Part shown: one piece after another, positions 43,901 to 55,900 of the stretch
How positions within the stretch are numbered: position 1 is the stretch's first letter
Layout of the letters: each line of letters opens with the position of its first letter
NCBI GenBank assembly: GCA_032158295.1
Contig: CM063244.1
Span: forward strand, 2,093,148-2,157,147
Source: Pycnopodia helianthoides
Taxonomy: Eukaryota > Echinodermata > Asteroidea > Forcipulatida > Asteriidae
DNA: 64,000 nucleotides
Reading direction: 5' to 3'
Made by a program: the position numbers and the translations under genes
Notes under the pieces: model-generated
The model's database searches: none
What the model was told of the DNA's origin: nothing
Seen by the model: only the letters and a program-made list of their open reading frames with translations

Positions 43901-46900
43901 TTAATATCAACTCTCTATTGTCTGGTGGTTTGTCTTGGCCGACAGTATTGTGTTGGATTAACCACTTGGTGCTAATTTAAGCAGCTTGCTGTTGCCACTT
44001 CCCAGGGAGTTGAGAAAGTTAGGGGAGTGGTCTAAAAGTATGCCCGATGAACAGGGATAACAATGTTGTAAAGCACCTTGATCTAGCTACTAGGATATGT
44101 GCGCTATATGAGAACTGAGTATTGTTATTGAGAAGAAAAAGATGGCCTTATAACATGTACAGACAGAAGTGTAATAATTTTCCATAAACACATAAACCTA
44201 TATGTAGGCCAAGGCAGAAATCCGCAAGATGCTACCAGTGGGATTGCGGGAGTCGATCAGTAAAGTTCGCTCCAGTGTGGCGTACGCCATCTCTGCTATT
44301 GCATCATGGGATTGGCCAGAGGCGTGGCCGGAGCTTCTGACCGAGCTGATGGACCTGATCACCAGTGGAAACAGCGACGCGGTACATGGCGCAATGAGAG
44401 TTCTCACAGGTAGGACTAAAACAAGTCTAAACTTAATTTTGTAGAGCTGCTACAGTGGGGAAAAATACTTTCAAAATGTGTATGCTAAGCAAAAACTAGC
44501 AGGGACCCAGTGAAAACTTATAGACAGTACATGCTGTTTTGGCTGGTAACCTGTTTCTGATAGATAGATTTTGTGCTTAGCATTTTTTTGTGTTAAGCAG
44601 TTTTATAGAGCTGAAGTACACAGATAGGACTTAGAAATGATGGAAGTCTTAGGCCAAATTGGGGGCTATGGCTGTTTCTAAGGGAGTTGCTATGGCCCTC
44701 CCATGCATCAATGTTTGTTATCATGGCGATCAAGCTGTAGCCGCATCCTCTATTCGGACACCGCCTTATGTTCTGCTCAAAAGCTTCATGAACTCCGGCA
44801 GTAATTCGCGTATTTATGCAGTGCATGAGTACTTTTTGCGCACGCTCAGTAAACAGCGAAAAAAAGCATCTGCTTGTGATGGTTGTAGACCAGTGAGAAT
44901 TCGGCTCTCGTTCATGAATATGTATGAGGTATAGTAATACAAGTTTATTAACCCTCCTACTCTCAGTGACTCTTGGCAACATTTTCCAGTGAGTTGACCA
45001 ACCATTTGAAACCATTCGACTGCCAAGATTGTGTACGGTGGCACAACTGTGCACAAAACTAACTGTGTACTGTGTAGATGCATTCCCTCATGGTATCATA
45101 TTGCAGGCTGGCATAGTTTATCTATCATTCAAAACCACAGTGAATGGTATTGAATGGTCAGACAGCAAGAGGGTTCAAGAATAGCAGAGTACCACTAAGA
45201 AATCTTTCAATCTGAACTTCTTCTTGTTAAAAACTTTCTTGCATAAAACATTTTTATCTTGGAAGAATTCACAAGAGAGGTAACGGACGTACAGATGCCC
45301 CACGTGGCCCCGGTCATCCTCCCAGAAATGTACCGCATCTTCGTCCAGGCCGACATGTACAGTATACGGACCAGAGGCAGGGCTGTTGAGATCTTCAACG
45401 AGTGTGCTAATATTATCTACAACATCATGAGCATTAGTGATGCAACAAAGGTAATTGGTACTTCAACAACATTTATTAGATAATTTGAGAGATGTGTTTA
45501 TGAGTGCAATGGTGTGAATATTTTTCTTGAGTTGAAAGATGGAATGTTCCATTCAACAAAGGCAAAGCCGAGTTTAATGGAACATTCCATCTTTTAATGA
45601 ATCCCACCCGAGTAATATGCCTGTGGATTTTTTTTCACAGAAGTCAGGAAAGTATTGAGTGTACAATGCTTTACACTCATCGGTGGAAGGGTAAAACCAA
45701 ATAACTTTCTTTATCCCGATGCAAATTTAACATCTATTACACAGTGGATGGTATTGAATGGTCAGACAGTAGGAGGGTTGACTGTGTACTGTGTAGATGC
45801 ATTCACCATATGATATCATATTGCAGGTTGGCAAAGTTGCATGTAAAACTATACGGTGGATGGTATTGCATGGTCAGATAGTAGAAGGGTTGACTGTGTA
45901 CTGTGTGGATGCATTCATTGTAAATGACTGGACAGATTCGGCCAATCCTGTCTGTAAGTGTGACTTGGTACCACTGTAAGCCACGCCCACTTCCCACAAT
46001 CCGGCTCCACTGAGATCCAGAAGCCCATAGGAGTTTTTTAAATTAGTTTTTTGAGTGCAAGTTTGCCCAAACAAGGCTAAAAGCCACTCTTGGTAAGGGG
46101 CTACAAGAAGAAAAATATTACATATGAAAATAACTCAGGGGAGCTGAAGGTAGGAATTGATATTCCTCTTAAAACAGTCTAGATTGTAGAATGGATGGAA
46201 ACATGCACCAGGCAAGGAGTTCCAAAGAGATGCAGTATATGTGGAATAAAGCTGTTGGAATGGTTCTGTGTTCTGTTTTTGTTTTATGATTTATGCAAGA
46301 AAAGTTTAATAATTTGACTTGGCTTTTACATACAATCTTTCAAGACTAAGTTCTTCTCAGAATTAAAAAAGTTCTGGCATAAGAATTTGTTTTGAACAAC
46401 GCAATGGGTGAGTTTTGGGTAAAATTACACACAAATGTATGCCAGGAAATAGCGTAAACTTTGGGCTTTTAGCAGATGCGCACACATGTGACGCGATGAC
46501 TTACCGACAGGATAGGTGCCACAGCATAAATGAAACATGGTTGGTTCTAAAGGGTTAGGCTGTGGCTACCAGTGGCTACCACGGGATTGCTGAAAAGTCC
46601 TATACTTCAACGTTGTCTCTGCAGCCAACCGCCATGGCCATAGCCCAAGTTGTTTAATGCGGAGGCGCCCTTCACTTCATTTCATTTGATTGATTAATTC
46701 TGGTTGTGAAGCCAAAGACTGTCAGAAAAGCGAACTTAGTCACTATACTAGCCAAGAACCCTGTGGAGAGAAGACACTGAAGGAAGGTTTTAGTTTAAGG
46801 TGTGGGAGGAAAACCCCAGAGACTCATTCCAGGGAAAAGCCACGCAATCAGGCAGGGACTGAAAAAACCCAATCCACGTAGTGCCCCGGTGTGATTTGAA

Positions 46901-49900
46901 CTGGGGTCCCCAGAGAGGTGGAAGGCAAGGCAAGATACCACTGACCTGACCCCCCTTAGTATCAGCAATTCACAAGTTTCGGTTTTCAAATTGTTTCTTC
47001 TCTTCCAGGATGCTGCCAAATCTCTTCTGTTCCCAGTTCTGCCAAAGTTCACGGAAGCATTTGCTCAGGCGCTTAATGTTGCTTATGGAGGAACGTCCGA
47101 CTGCGGCCTCAAAATGGAAGTCATCAAGGTACAGACAAAATCTTGTTATTATTTCTTTTAAAAAAGTGGGTTGAACACAGACAAATTGACTAGAGCGGGA
47201 CTTGAACCTGTGACCTCCGTATTAACGAGCCAGGCTAACCATATTGTTGGCGGTCACCCTATTTTGTCAATGTCTTTGTTCGGGGTGCTGGTCAGAAGCC
47301 ATTCAACCTGTAACTGCTCTATAGCCAGGAATCACAACCCAAGTTTACGATACAACCTAAGAAGTGGCAGCCAGGGGATCACCTTATGGGGATGCAACTT
47401 TTTTGTTTCAAATATCAAGTAACAAGCCATGAGGGAAACTGACTGGTAGGCTTGGGCGATACCACCATATTATCGAATATCGCGATACTAGTTCTGAAAC
47501 GATTATGATATCGGGTCACATTTTTTTTAATCGTGATATCGGTAAATCGCGATATCGTTAAGTATCGCGATGTATTTCCGAGCCGAGACGATCTTGCAAC
47601 AATAAATCTCCTTGTCAAGACGATATTGCAACAATAAATCTCCTAGTTGAGACGATTTGCTGCATCAAAGAGCTGTCAAAGAGTTGCAAGTCACAGACCA
47701 CAACCGCAAGATTCCCTAACAGATCCGATCCGTCGCGACGGGGTTTAGTCTTCGAAAAAACCAACATCAAAGCCTTAGCGATCAGGCGGTCTCACGCAGA
47801 CGGGTGTTATCACGTGCGTTCCCGTGCGTGTTGCGGACGTGCGAGTAGCGTGATCTAATTAGTTATGCACACATAAAGAACAGTCTGTCATGCGCAGTTA
47901 ACACATTAAATGTGTGTAAGTAATAGGCCCAGGTTTTCATACCATAGGTTTAGAGTAAAACCCGAAGAATAGGTGATTGGAACAACGGTAGAAATGATCA
48001 GTCAATCATAGCCACAACTCACAACGTAAGATTTGTAGTAGATTGACGGCATAAAGAAATAATCGCGATTATATCGAATATCGCGATATATTCTCGACGA
48101 TATATCGTGGCTGAGAAAAAGCGATATCGCCCAAGCTTACTGACTGGGGGAACTTTGAATAGTTTATTGAACAAAGAAAAAAATTACTAGACTTGATCCC
48201 GAACAAAGATATTGACAAAATAGGGGACGTCAACTTTGGTGCTAGATAGCTCTGCCGGTTGAGCTCAGACACGTTAATCTGAAGGTTGCAGGTTCGATTC
48301 CCACCCTAGGCAATTTACCTTTGTTCAACCCAAAAATTATTTATATAAAGTGAGAAACCCAGTGCAAACGCCATTATTTCTGAAGACACCGTGTTGTGGT
48401 CAGCACAACTGCTAGGTAATAATAGCCCGAACATCTGGTGTCAATATTTTGAGGCTCGTGAACGACGCCAATCAGCGGCCTTCCATACATCACTCAGTTA
48501 CCAGATTCAGACATGTAATTATGCTGGATGTCTTCAATGGGCAGTGATGGTTTAACATAAATACCAGCTATCTTCGAAAATGATACCTTTTCAAGCTGTG
48601 CGCGTTGCATGCAGTGAATAGCATGCTCATAGAATAAAATCGTTTGAGCGCTATGCGAAGCTCGAACGCAGCATTATATAGAGCACCCAAAGAAACTGTT
48701 GGATTTTAAAACCAGTGTCTGTCTGTATCCATCAGGATAAAGACACGGGACCAGTCTTATGACATGCTTTCTTTTGACGTCCCTGAGGGCGCTGTTTGAG
48801 TTTGTGACATCATGCGCAAGGAGTCTATTCCATTGGAAGACCATTTGCAGAATCTTGCAAGAAGAAAATGGATTCACAACTAATTTGGTTTACTTCTTCC
48901 TGCTTTATTCAACTTTTTTGTTTTGGTCCATGCAGGCTCTGACAACGTTGATAAAGTTCTTCCCAAGTTACATGAGTAAATGGATGGGTCAGATCTTACC
49001 GACCATCTGGAGTATGTTGACAGAGTGTGCAACCATCTACGTAGCGACATGTGTGAATGATTCAGAGGAGATTGATAATCCAGTGGACTCCGATGGTACG
49101 TTGTGTAGCACCTCAAATGTAGCCAGATACCTAAATGTAGCTCCAATCCAGTACTTAAGTGTAGCACAAATCCAAATGTAGCTCCAACCCAGTACCTAAA
49201 TGTAGCCACAACCAAGTACCTAAATGTAGCTCCAATCCAGTACTTAAGTGTAGCACAAATCCAAATGTAGCTCCAACCCAGTACCTAAATGTAGCCCGGA
49301 ATCCGAATAGGCTCCAACCCAATACCTAAATGTAGCCCCAACCCAGTACCTAAATGTAATGTAGCTCCAACCCAGTATCTAAACGTGTCCCGGGTTCTGA
49401 GTTTAGCCCCAACCTAGTACTTAATGCAGCCCAAACCAAAACGTAGCTCTGACCCGGTACCTAGATGTAGCCCAACCCAGTACCTAATTCTAGCTCCAAC
49501 CCGGTACCTAAATGTAGCCTCAATCTAAATATAGCTCCAACCCAGTTCATAAATGTAGCCCCAACCCAGTACCTAAATGTAGCCCCAACCCAGTACCTCA
49601 ATGTAGCTCAAACCCAGTACCTAAATGTAGCTCCTACCCTCTGCCCCCATATCGGGCATGGTATACAACCAAATAAGTGTGACCTGATTTCACGTTTTAC
49701 TGTTTTTTTTATAGGGGAGGTGTTGGGCTTTGAGAATCTGGTCTTCAAAATCTTTGAGTTTGTCACAGCTATGATCGAAACGTCAAAATTCCGCAGCTTG
49801 GTGAAGAAGAACAGTAGTCTGTTGATGTACTACTTGGTGATGTACATGGAGATTACGGAAGAGCAGGTATGGACATGAACCATAGACCTTGATACGTGGA

Positions 49901-52900
49901 CTAGAGCGCTAACTTGCCCTGCGCTTTGACGCCGTGTGGGCGCATCCATGTTTGTTACAAACCTTTGTAAAAGATTGAAATCTTGTACGACTGTTGTTCC
50001 AACTGTGCTGTTAATTCTGTGAGATAAAAATCTATAAATTGAACGCATAATCAATTAAGTTAATGTGCATACTTTTGCCCGCGCATCAGTTTCAACACGA
50101 ATGTAATTTCTACGATAAAATATTTTCGTTCTACAGTCATGCTCAGGCCTGAAACATGTCTGCGTCTAGGAGGCTTAGAAACAAATTGTGCATGTGGAAT
50201 CAAGGGTTAGCACTCTAGTCAATTTATATAGCTCGATGTTATTAGAGGACAGATTGACTAGGATTTGGGGCTTTGGGCCATAAAAAGCATTTTTTATGAA
50301 ATTAATATGGTTGGTAAGATGTTTTAAAAGTAGAATATAATAATTCGCACAAATATCCCTCGAAATTGTGTGTTTTTCCTTTTACTTCGTGAACTAGCAC
50401 AGCCTGCCATTTTGCTGAACCAAATTTTTGACTCCACAAAATGGCGGACCGCATTAATATGAAGGGATACATGTAACTGTAGAGAGAGAGGTAGCTTCGG
50501 GTAGAGGACCAAGAACAACAGAGTGACTGAAAAGAAGAGAGAAGATGAAACTAAGGACGTTTTATATACAGCTATTTGGGTCACTGACATGATGGGTCAG
50601 TTAGGGTCTGGTTGGGAGCAGGGATAAGGAACCGTGAGAATGGAATGTGTGGTCTGGGGTGGTCAGAAGATGAAACAAGAGCAGGGCCCAATTTCATAAA
50701 GCAGAAAATTCTACTTACCAAATTTCTTTGCTAAGCAAAGAAGTGAGTGGGGTACCAGTCGCAGCAATGGTAACTGTATGGTATTCTGGCTGGTAACCTA
50801 TTTTTGCTAAGCATTATTTTTTTGTGCTTAGCAAGGTTTTGTGCTGTCTGAAATTAGGCCCAGGACTGTGCCATGAGAGTATTGATGAGATTTATGGGGG
50901 GAAGGGTGGGCTTATTGATTTTGATCTGGGGACTCCTAACACTCGGTTCGGAGCTGTAATCAGGAATATTTTACGACTGCCTCTTTCTACTGTTCAAGGT
51001 CAAGCAATGGACGGAGAATCCCAATCAGTTCGTGGTTGATGAAGACGACGATTCTTATTCCTACAACGTCCGCATCTCAGCCCAAGATCTCCTCCTGGTA
51101 AGACTGTAGGGATGGAGAGACGAGACCCATTTTGTACATTTGCAATGACCACTAATTGTAGTGGTAGAGATAGCTCTGTTAGTCTGAAAGATCAAACAAG
51201 GAAGGTAGTGGTAGCACTTAAGGGTCAATCAGAAAGATCAAAGTTTAAAAATTTCAATTTTTTTTTTTTTGGACCAACCCACCCCAAATATACCCTATAC
51301 ACTGAAGAACAAAGTAATGCCTCAGATACAGCAGATATTTCAAAAAAATGTTCTCCCAGCCCAGGAGTTTTCAATTGCTTTTCTGGCTTCCAGCATGCAA
51401 CTCTTTTAGTTGAAACTGAAGAGAAAATCCTTGCCATCTCCCCATCAGGCGCGGATGGTCGACCATGGAAACAAGGTTGACCATTAACAACGGAATGTGC
51501 ACACGGAGTTTCCTTCTGTTATTTGAATTGAAAACTGAATTTCGATTTTCAGTTATTTCTTTTGACCCACCCACCCACAATTTCGAAAAAAGATCAACAT
51601 TTTTTTGACAATGGTTTTCACGATGGTCCACACAGTTTACCTAGCATAATTTCAACCAGAATGAGTGTTCACTGAAAAAATACAAAATGTATAACTACAA
51701 ATAATTTTTTTTTTAACAGATCATAATTGTTTTATGGAATAATTCCATCCGGTTTTAATGCCAGAAGTTTCTTTCATTTCTCCACAGTCCCTCGCTGGTG
51801 AATTCCCACAGGAGAGTGCTGTTGGTATCGTTCAGGCTGCTATGAAACATCTACACGACGCTGACCAGAACATCGACACACCGGCAGGAGCAAATTGGTA
51901 AGCATTTTTCACTGGAAGAGGGGCTCCAATGTCAAATTCAGTTTTGTGATCCACTCAATGTCCAATAGATAACGAGCCCATGTCCGGGTTTCTCTTTTTA
52001 ATTTTGATTGAACAAAGAAAAATTGACGAGAGTGAGATTTTGACCTGTGACCTTCAAGTGCTCTACCGACTGAGCTAACAAATCCATGTTCACGGTTTCC
52101 CTATTTTAATTTTAGGTTGAACATAGAGACAAATTTACGAGAGTGTGATTTGGACCTGTGACCTTCAATTTGATGTGTAGGTGCTCTACCAACTGAGCTA
52201 ACAAGCCCATGTTCACTGTTTCCCTATTTTAATTTTTGGTTGAGTGAAGAAAAACTGGCTATATTAATGTGCCGGCTCTCTACCAACTGAGCCAACTAGT
52301 TGTAATGTTGGTTGTCTCTCTATTTTGTCAATATCTTTGTGTAAACTCACTCAGCGGCAGTGCAGTTAATTACGAGAAGTCCCCTTGATCCACAAAGCTA
52401 AAGTAGTAGTCCAGGCCGATTTCCTACCTCCCGCCCAGGTAGTAGTTAATAAGCAGGACAGTTCTTTTCAGAACTGAGAAGTCTCCCGAATTCTGAAAAT
52501 CTACTCCGCGGTAGTAGAATAAATAGCAAAACAAGTTCTCTAAAGAACAAAATCTTGCAGTAAAGTAGATATTTATACACATGGTGTTACCGCAAACCGA
52601 ATATATATATATTGATACCTCACCATACAATGCCTCAAAAACCACATAATATCTTTGTGGTTTACTATTTGATATTGTTTATTATTTGTGCAGGTGGAAG
52701 GTTCATGAATCGTGCATGCTAGCGTTAGGTTCCATCAAGTCACTCATCATTGACAGGTCGGCCAGCGGAAAGCTGACCTTTGACATGAACTCCTTCTTGA
52801 CCAACATTGTACTCAGTGACCTCAACAAACCAGGTACGAATGAGGAGTTAATACTTTTGCACAAGTTGCCTGCATGGTTTGGCTGAAATAAAGAAACAGG

Positions 52901-55900
52901 CGAATGTGGTATGCAAAATGGCAGAGGGATTTTTTGGTCTCAAGTCATCTACTCAAGCAATAATTTTTTAGTAGACTACCAAACCACCAAGTTCTGACTA
53001 TTGCTACATATATTATACTTTTTTGTTGGCAGGGGTTTTGTTGTACACTTCTTTTGTCAAGTAATGAACCACAAGGGAAACTGACTGGGTGAATTTCAAA
53101 TAGTATGGGGTTGAACAAAGAAAAATTGACAGAGCGGGATTTGAACGAACGACCTCCGGATTAACGTACCGGCGCTCTTTTGTTGACAGTTTTTATACTT
53201 TTGTATTTCCTTGAAAGCCCAACTTATATTCATTGTATTTCCAAAGATTTAAAATAACAGAGATAGATAAAATACTACTAGTGCGGTCTGGCACTCAGAT
53301 GATGTGGTGGTGGAATGTTTGTCTGACAACTGGGTATTTTGAACAAAAGTGACATCACTCACTGCGGAGTGCTATTGTTTGGACTTAGATAAAATTGGAA
53401 TGCCTGACCCTGTGATAAGCAACTGTTATTTTAAATCATAGTTTTAATTCATAATTTCAACTCTTTAATGTTTGCGGTATTCTCTTTTATTTGACAGTTT
53501 CGCCATTTTTACTTGGACGGGCATTGTGGGCAGCCAGTAGGTTCTCACTAGCCATGTCTCCAGATTTAATTCAAAGGTTGGTCATGTGACAAAGCAAATT
53601 TTAAGACGAATGTTTTTTTTTTCAAATAATTTTGTTTCCACCAATCAAAATAAGAGACATTAATAGTAGCTGTGATGGTGTACAAATTGAACCAATTCAT
53701 CTGACATCATCATCACGATAATCTTGGTTGCGCCATTTCGAGAGTCAATGTCCCTGTGCGCTTTACAGGGTAGTGCGCATTTTAGGTGATGCAGCATTTA
53801 CACAATTACCATAATTTGTACGTGCGATTTTGACTCCCAAAAGGGCGAGCGTGGCAGACAGTAGCCCCAGGTGCAGATGGTCATGTGACCCTATTCACCT
53901 GACGTCATCATCACAATAATCTTGGTTGCACCATTTTGGGAGTCAATGTTCCTATGTGGTATACACTGTAGTGTGCATTTTAGGCGACGGTACATTACAC
54001 GCTTACCTTTTGACTCCCAAAATGGCCAGCGTGGCAGAGAGTGACGATGGTGCAGGGGTTTTATTGATTGTTGTGGGTGGGTAACAAACGAGTTGATTGT
54101 TACAACTTTCGGTTACTTTCATTTGGAATCTAACATGCCAGTTGCAGTTTCATTTAGGTTTGGGCTGAACAAACCAATCAATGGAACACTCGGAAGAAAG
54201 CTCATGACTGTCTGACTAGAGACTGGTAAAGAAATTGCCCTTGCTATTTTTGTCAGGTTTCACTGTATACACAATGCGCATGACTGGCGCGCAAAGGATT
54301 CTGGGTGCAATACGAGTCCAAGCAACACCGGCAACTGTCGTGGCGCGCTAATTTTGAAGCAATGCGGCACACATTTATCAAACTTGGCATAGTTACATGT
54401 AAGCTACAGCATGGCGTCCATCTTGGTAGCTTGGTGTATTTTTTAAGATGCATTGCGGTTTATTTTTTAAGATGGGGCTTGTGCATACCGCCGATGATCG
54501 TACCGAAATTGGACTCGCTCCCAGCCTCTCCTTGATAGCGTGTATTTGTATAGATAAACAATAAAATGGCTGAACCATGACAATTAATAGGTACACTTTC
54601 TCTAACTTTGATGATTTGAACAATCCTCCCTCCATTTTTCATGATTTGGATAATCTCTTCATTTTTCTGGTAGATTTTTAGTGTTCACAGTCAAGGGTCT
54701 AGAGGTAGCTCAACCCCTGCAATCAGAATATCAGCAGTCCGAGCTATCTATGGTTTCTGTGAGCATCTTAAGACATCGGGGAGCACGCAGATCATCGTGC
54801 CTTACCTTCCAGAGATCATGGAAGGATTGATTCAGCTAGCGACGCAGTTTACCAACGACGTACTCTCACTAGTACTAGAGTGTGTTTGTGTTGTACTTAC
54901 GGTAAGTTCGCTGTGTGTTTGTGTTGTACTTACGGTAAGTTCGCTGTGTGTTTGTGTTGTACTTACGGTAAGTTCGCTGTGTGTTTGTGTTGTACTTACG
55001 GTAAGTTCGCTGTGTGTTTGTGTTGTACTTACGGTAAGTTCGCTGTGTGTTTGTGTTGTACTTACGGTAAGTTCGCTGTGTGTTTGTGTTGTACTTACGG
55101 TAAGTTCGCTGTGTGTTTGTGTTGTACTTACGGTAAGTTCGCTGTGTGTTTGTGTTGTACCTACGATAAGTTCGCTGTGTGTTTGTGTTGTACTTACGGT
55201 AAGTTCGCTGTGTGTTTGTGTTGTACTTACGGTAAGTTCGCTGTGTGTTTGTGTTGTACTTATGGTAAGTTCGCTGTGTGTTTGTGTTGTACTTACGGTA
55301 AGTTCGCTGTGTGTTTGTGTTGTACTTACGGTAAGTTCGCTGTGTGTTTGTGTTGTACCTACGATAAGTTCGCTGTGTGTTTGTGTTGTACTTACGGTAA
55401 GTTCGCTGTGTGTTTGTGTTGTACTTACGGTAAGTTCGCTGTGTGTTTGTGTTGTACTTATGGTAAGTTCGCTGTGTGTTTGTGTTGTACTTACGGTAAG
55501 TTCGCTGTGTGTTTGTGTTGTACTTACGGTAAGTTCGCTGTGTGTTTGTGTTGTACTTACGGTAAGTTCGCTGTGTGTTTGTGTTGTACTTACGGTAAGT
55601 TCGCTGTGTGTTTTTGTTGTACTTACGGTAAGTTCGCTGTGTGTTTGTGTTGTACTTACGGTAAGTTCGCTGTGTGTTTGTGTTGTACTTACGGTAAGTT
55701 ATTTTATTTTTTATTTATTTTATTTTGTTGACCAAACCAACAGCGGACGAGCCGCCAATTACAGGAAAGGGTAATATACAAAGATATTCATAAAGCCTAT
55801 ATATATATATGTACATGTAAATAAATATAAATAATTAACAATTACAAATAAAAACATCATGGAAAAGGGGAAAGGAAAACTATAAACATGTACAAATTTG

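Noticed and set aside
48759..49181. 140-codon ORF
   Set aside because: Only its middle (48936-49095) is real, as IPO9 exon 7; the rest is intron, including the 24-bp array.
54797..55774. 325-codon open frame of repeated [11 protein letters not shown] units, and a parallel 283-codon frame
   Set aside because: Not an independent gene: it is exon 13 of IPO9 running into the 33-bp splice-donor array; frames stay open because the unit length is a multiple of three.
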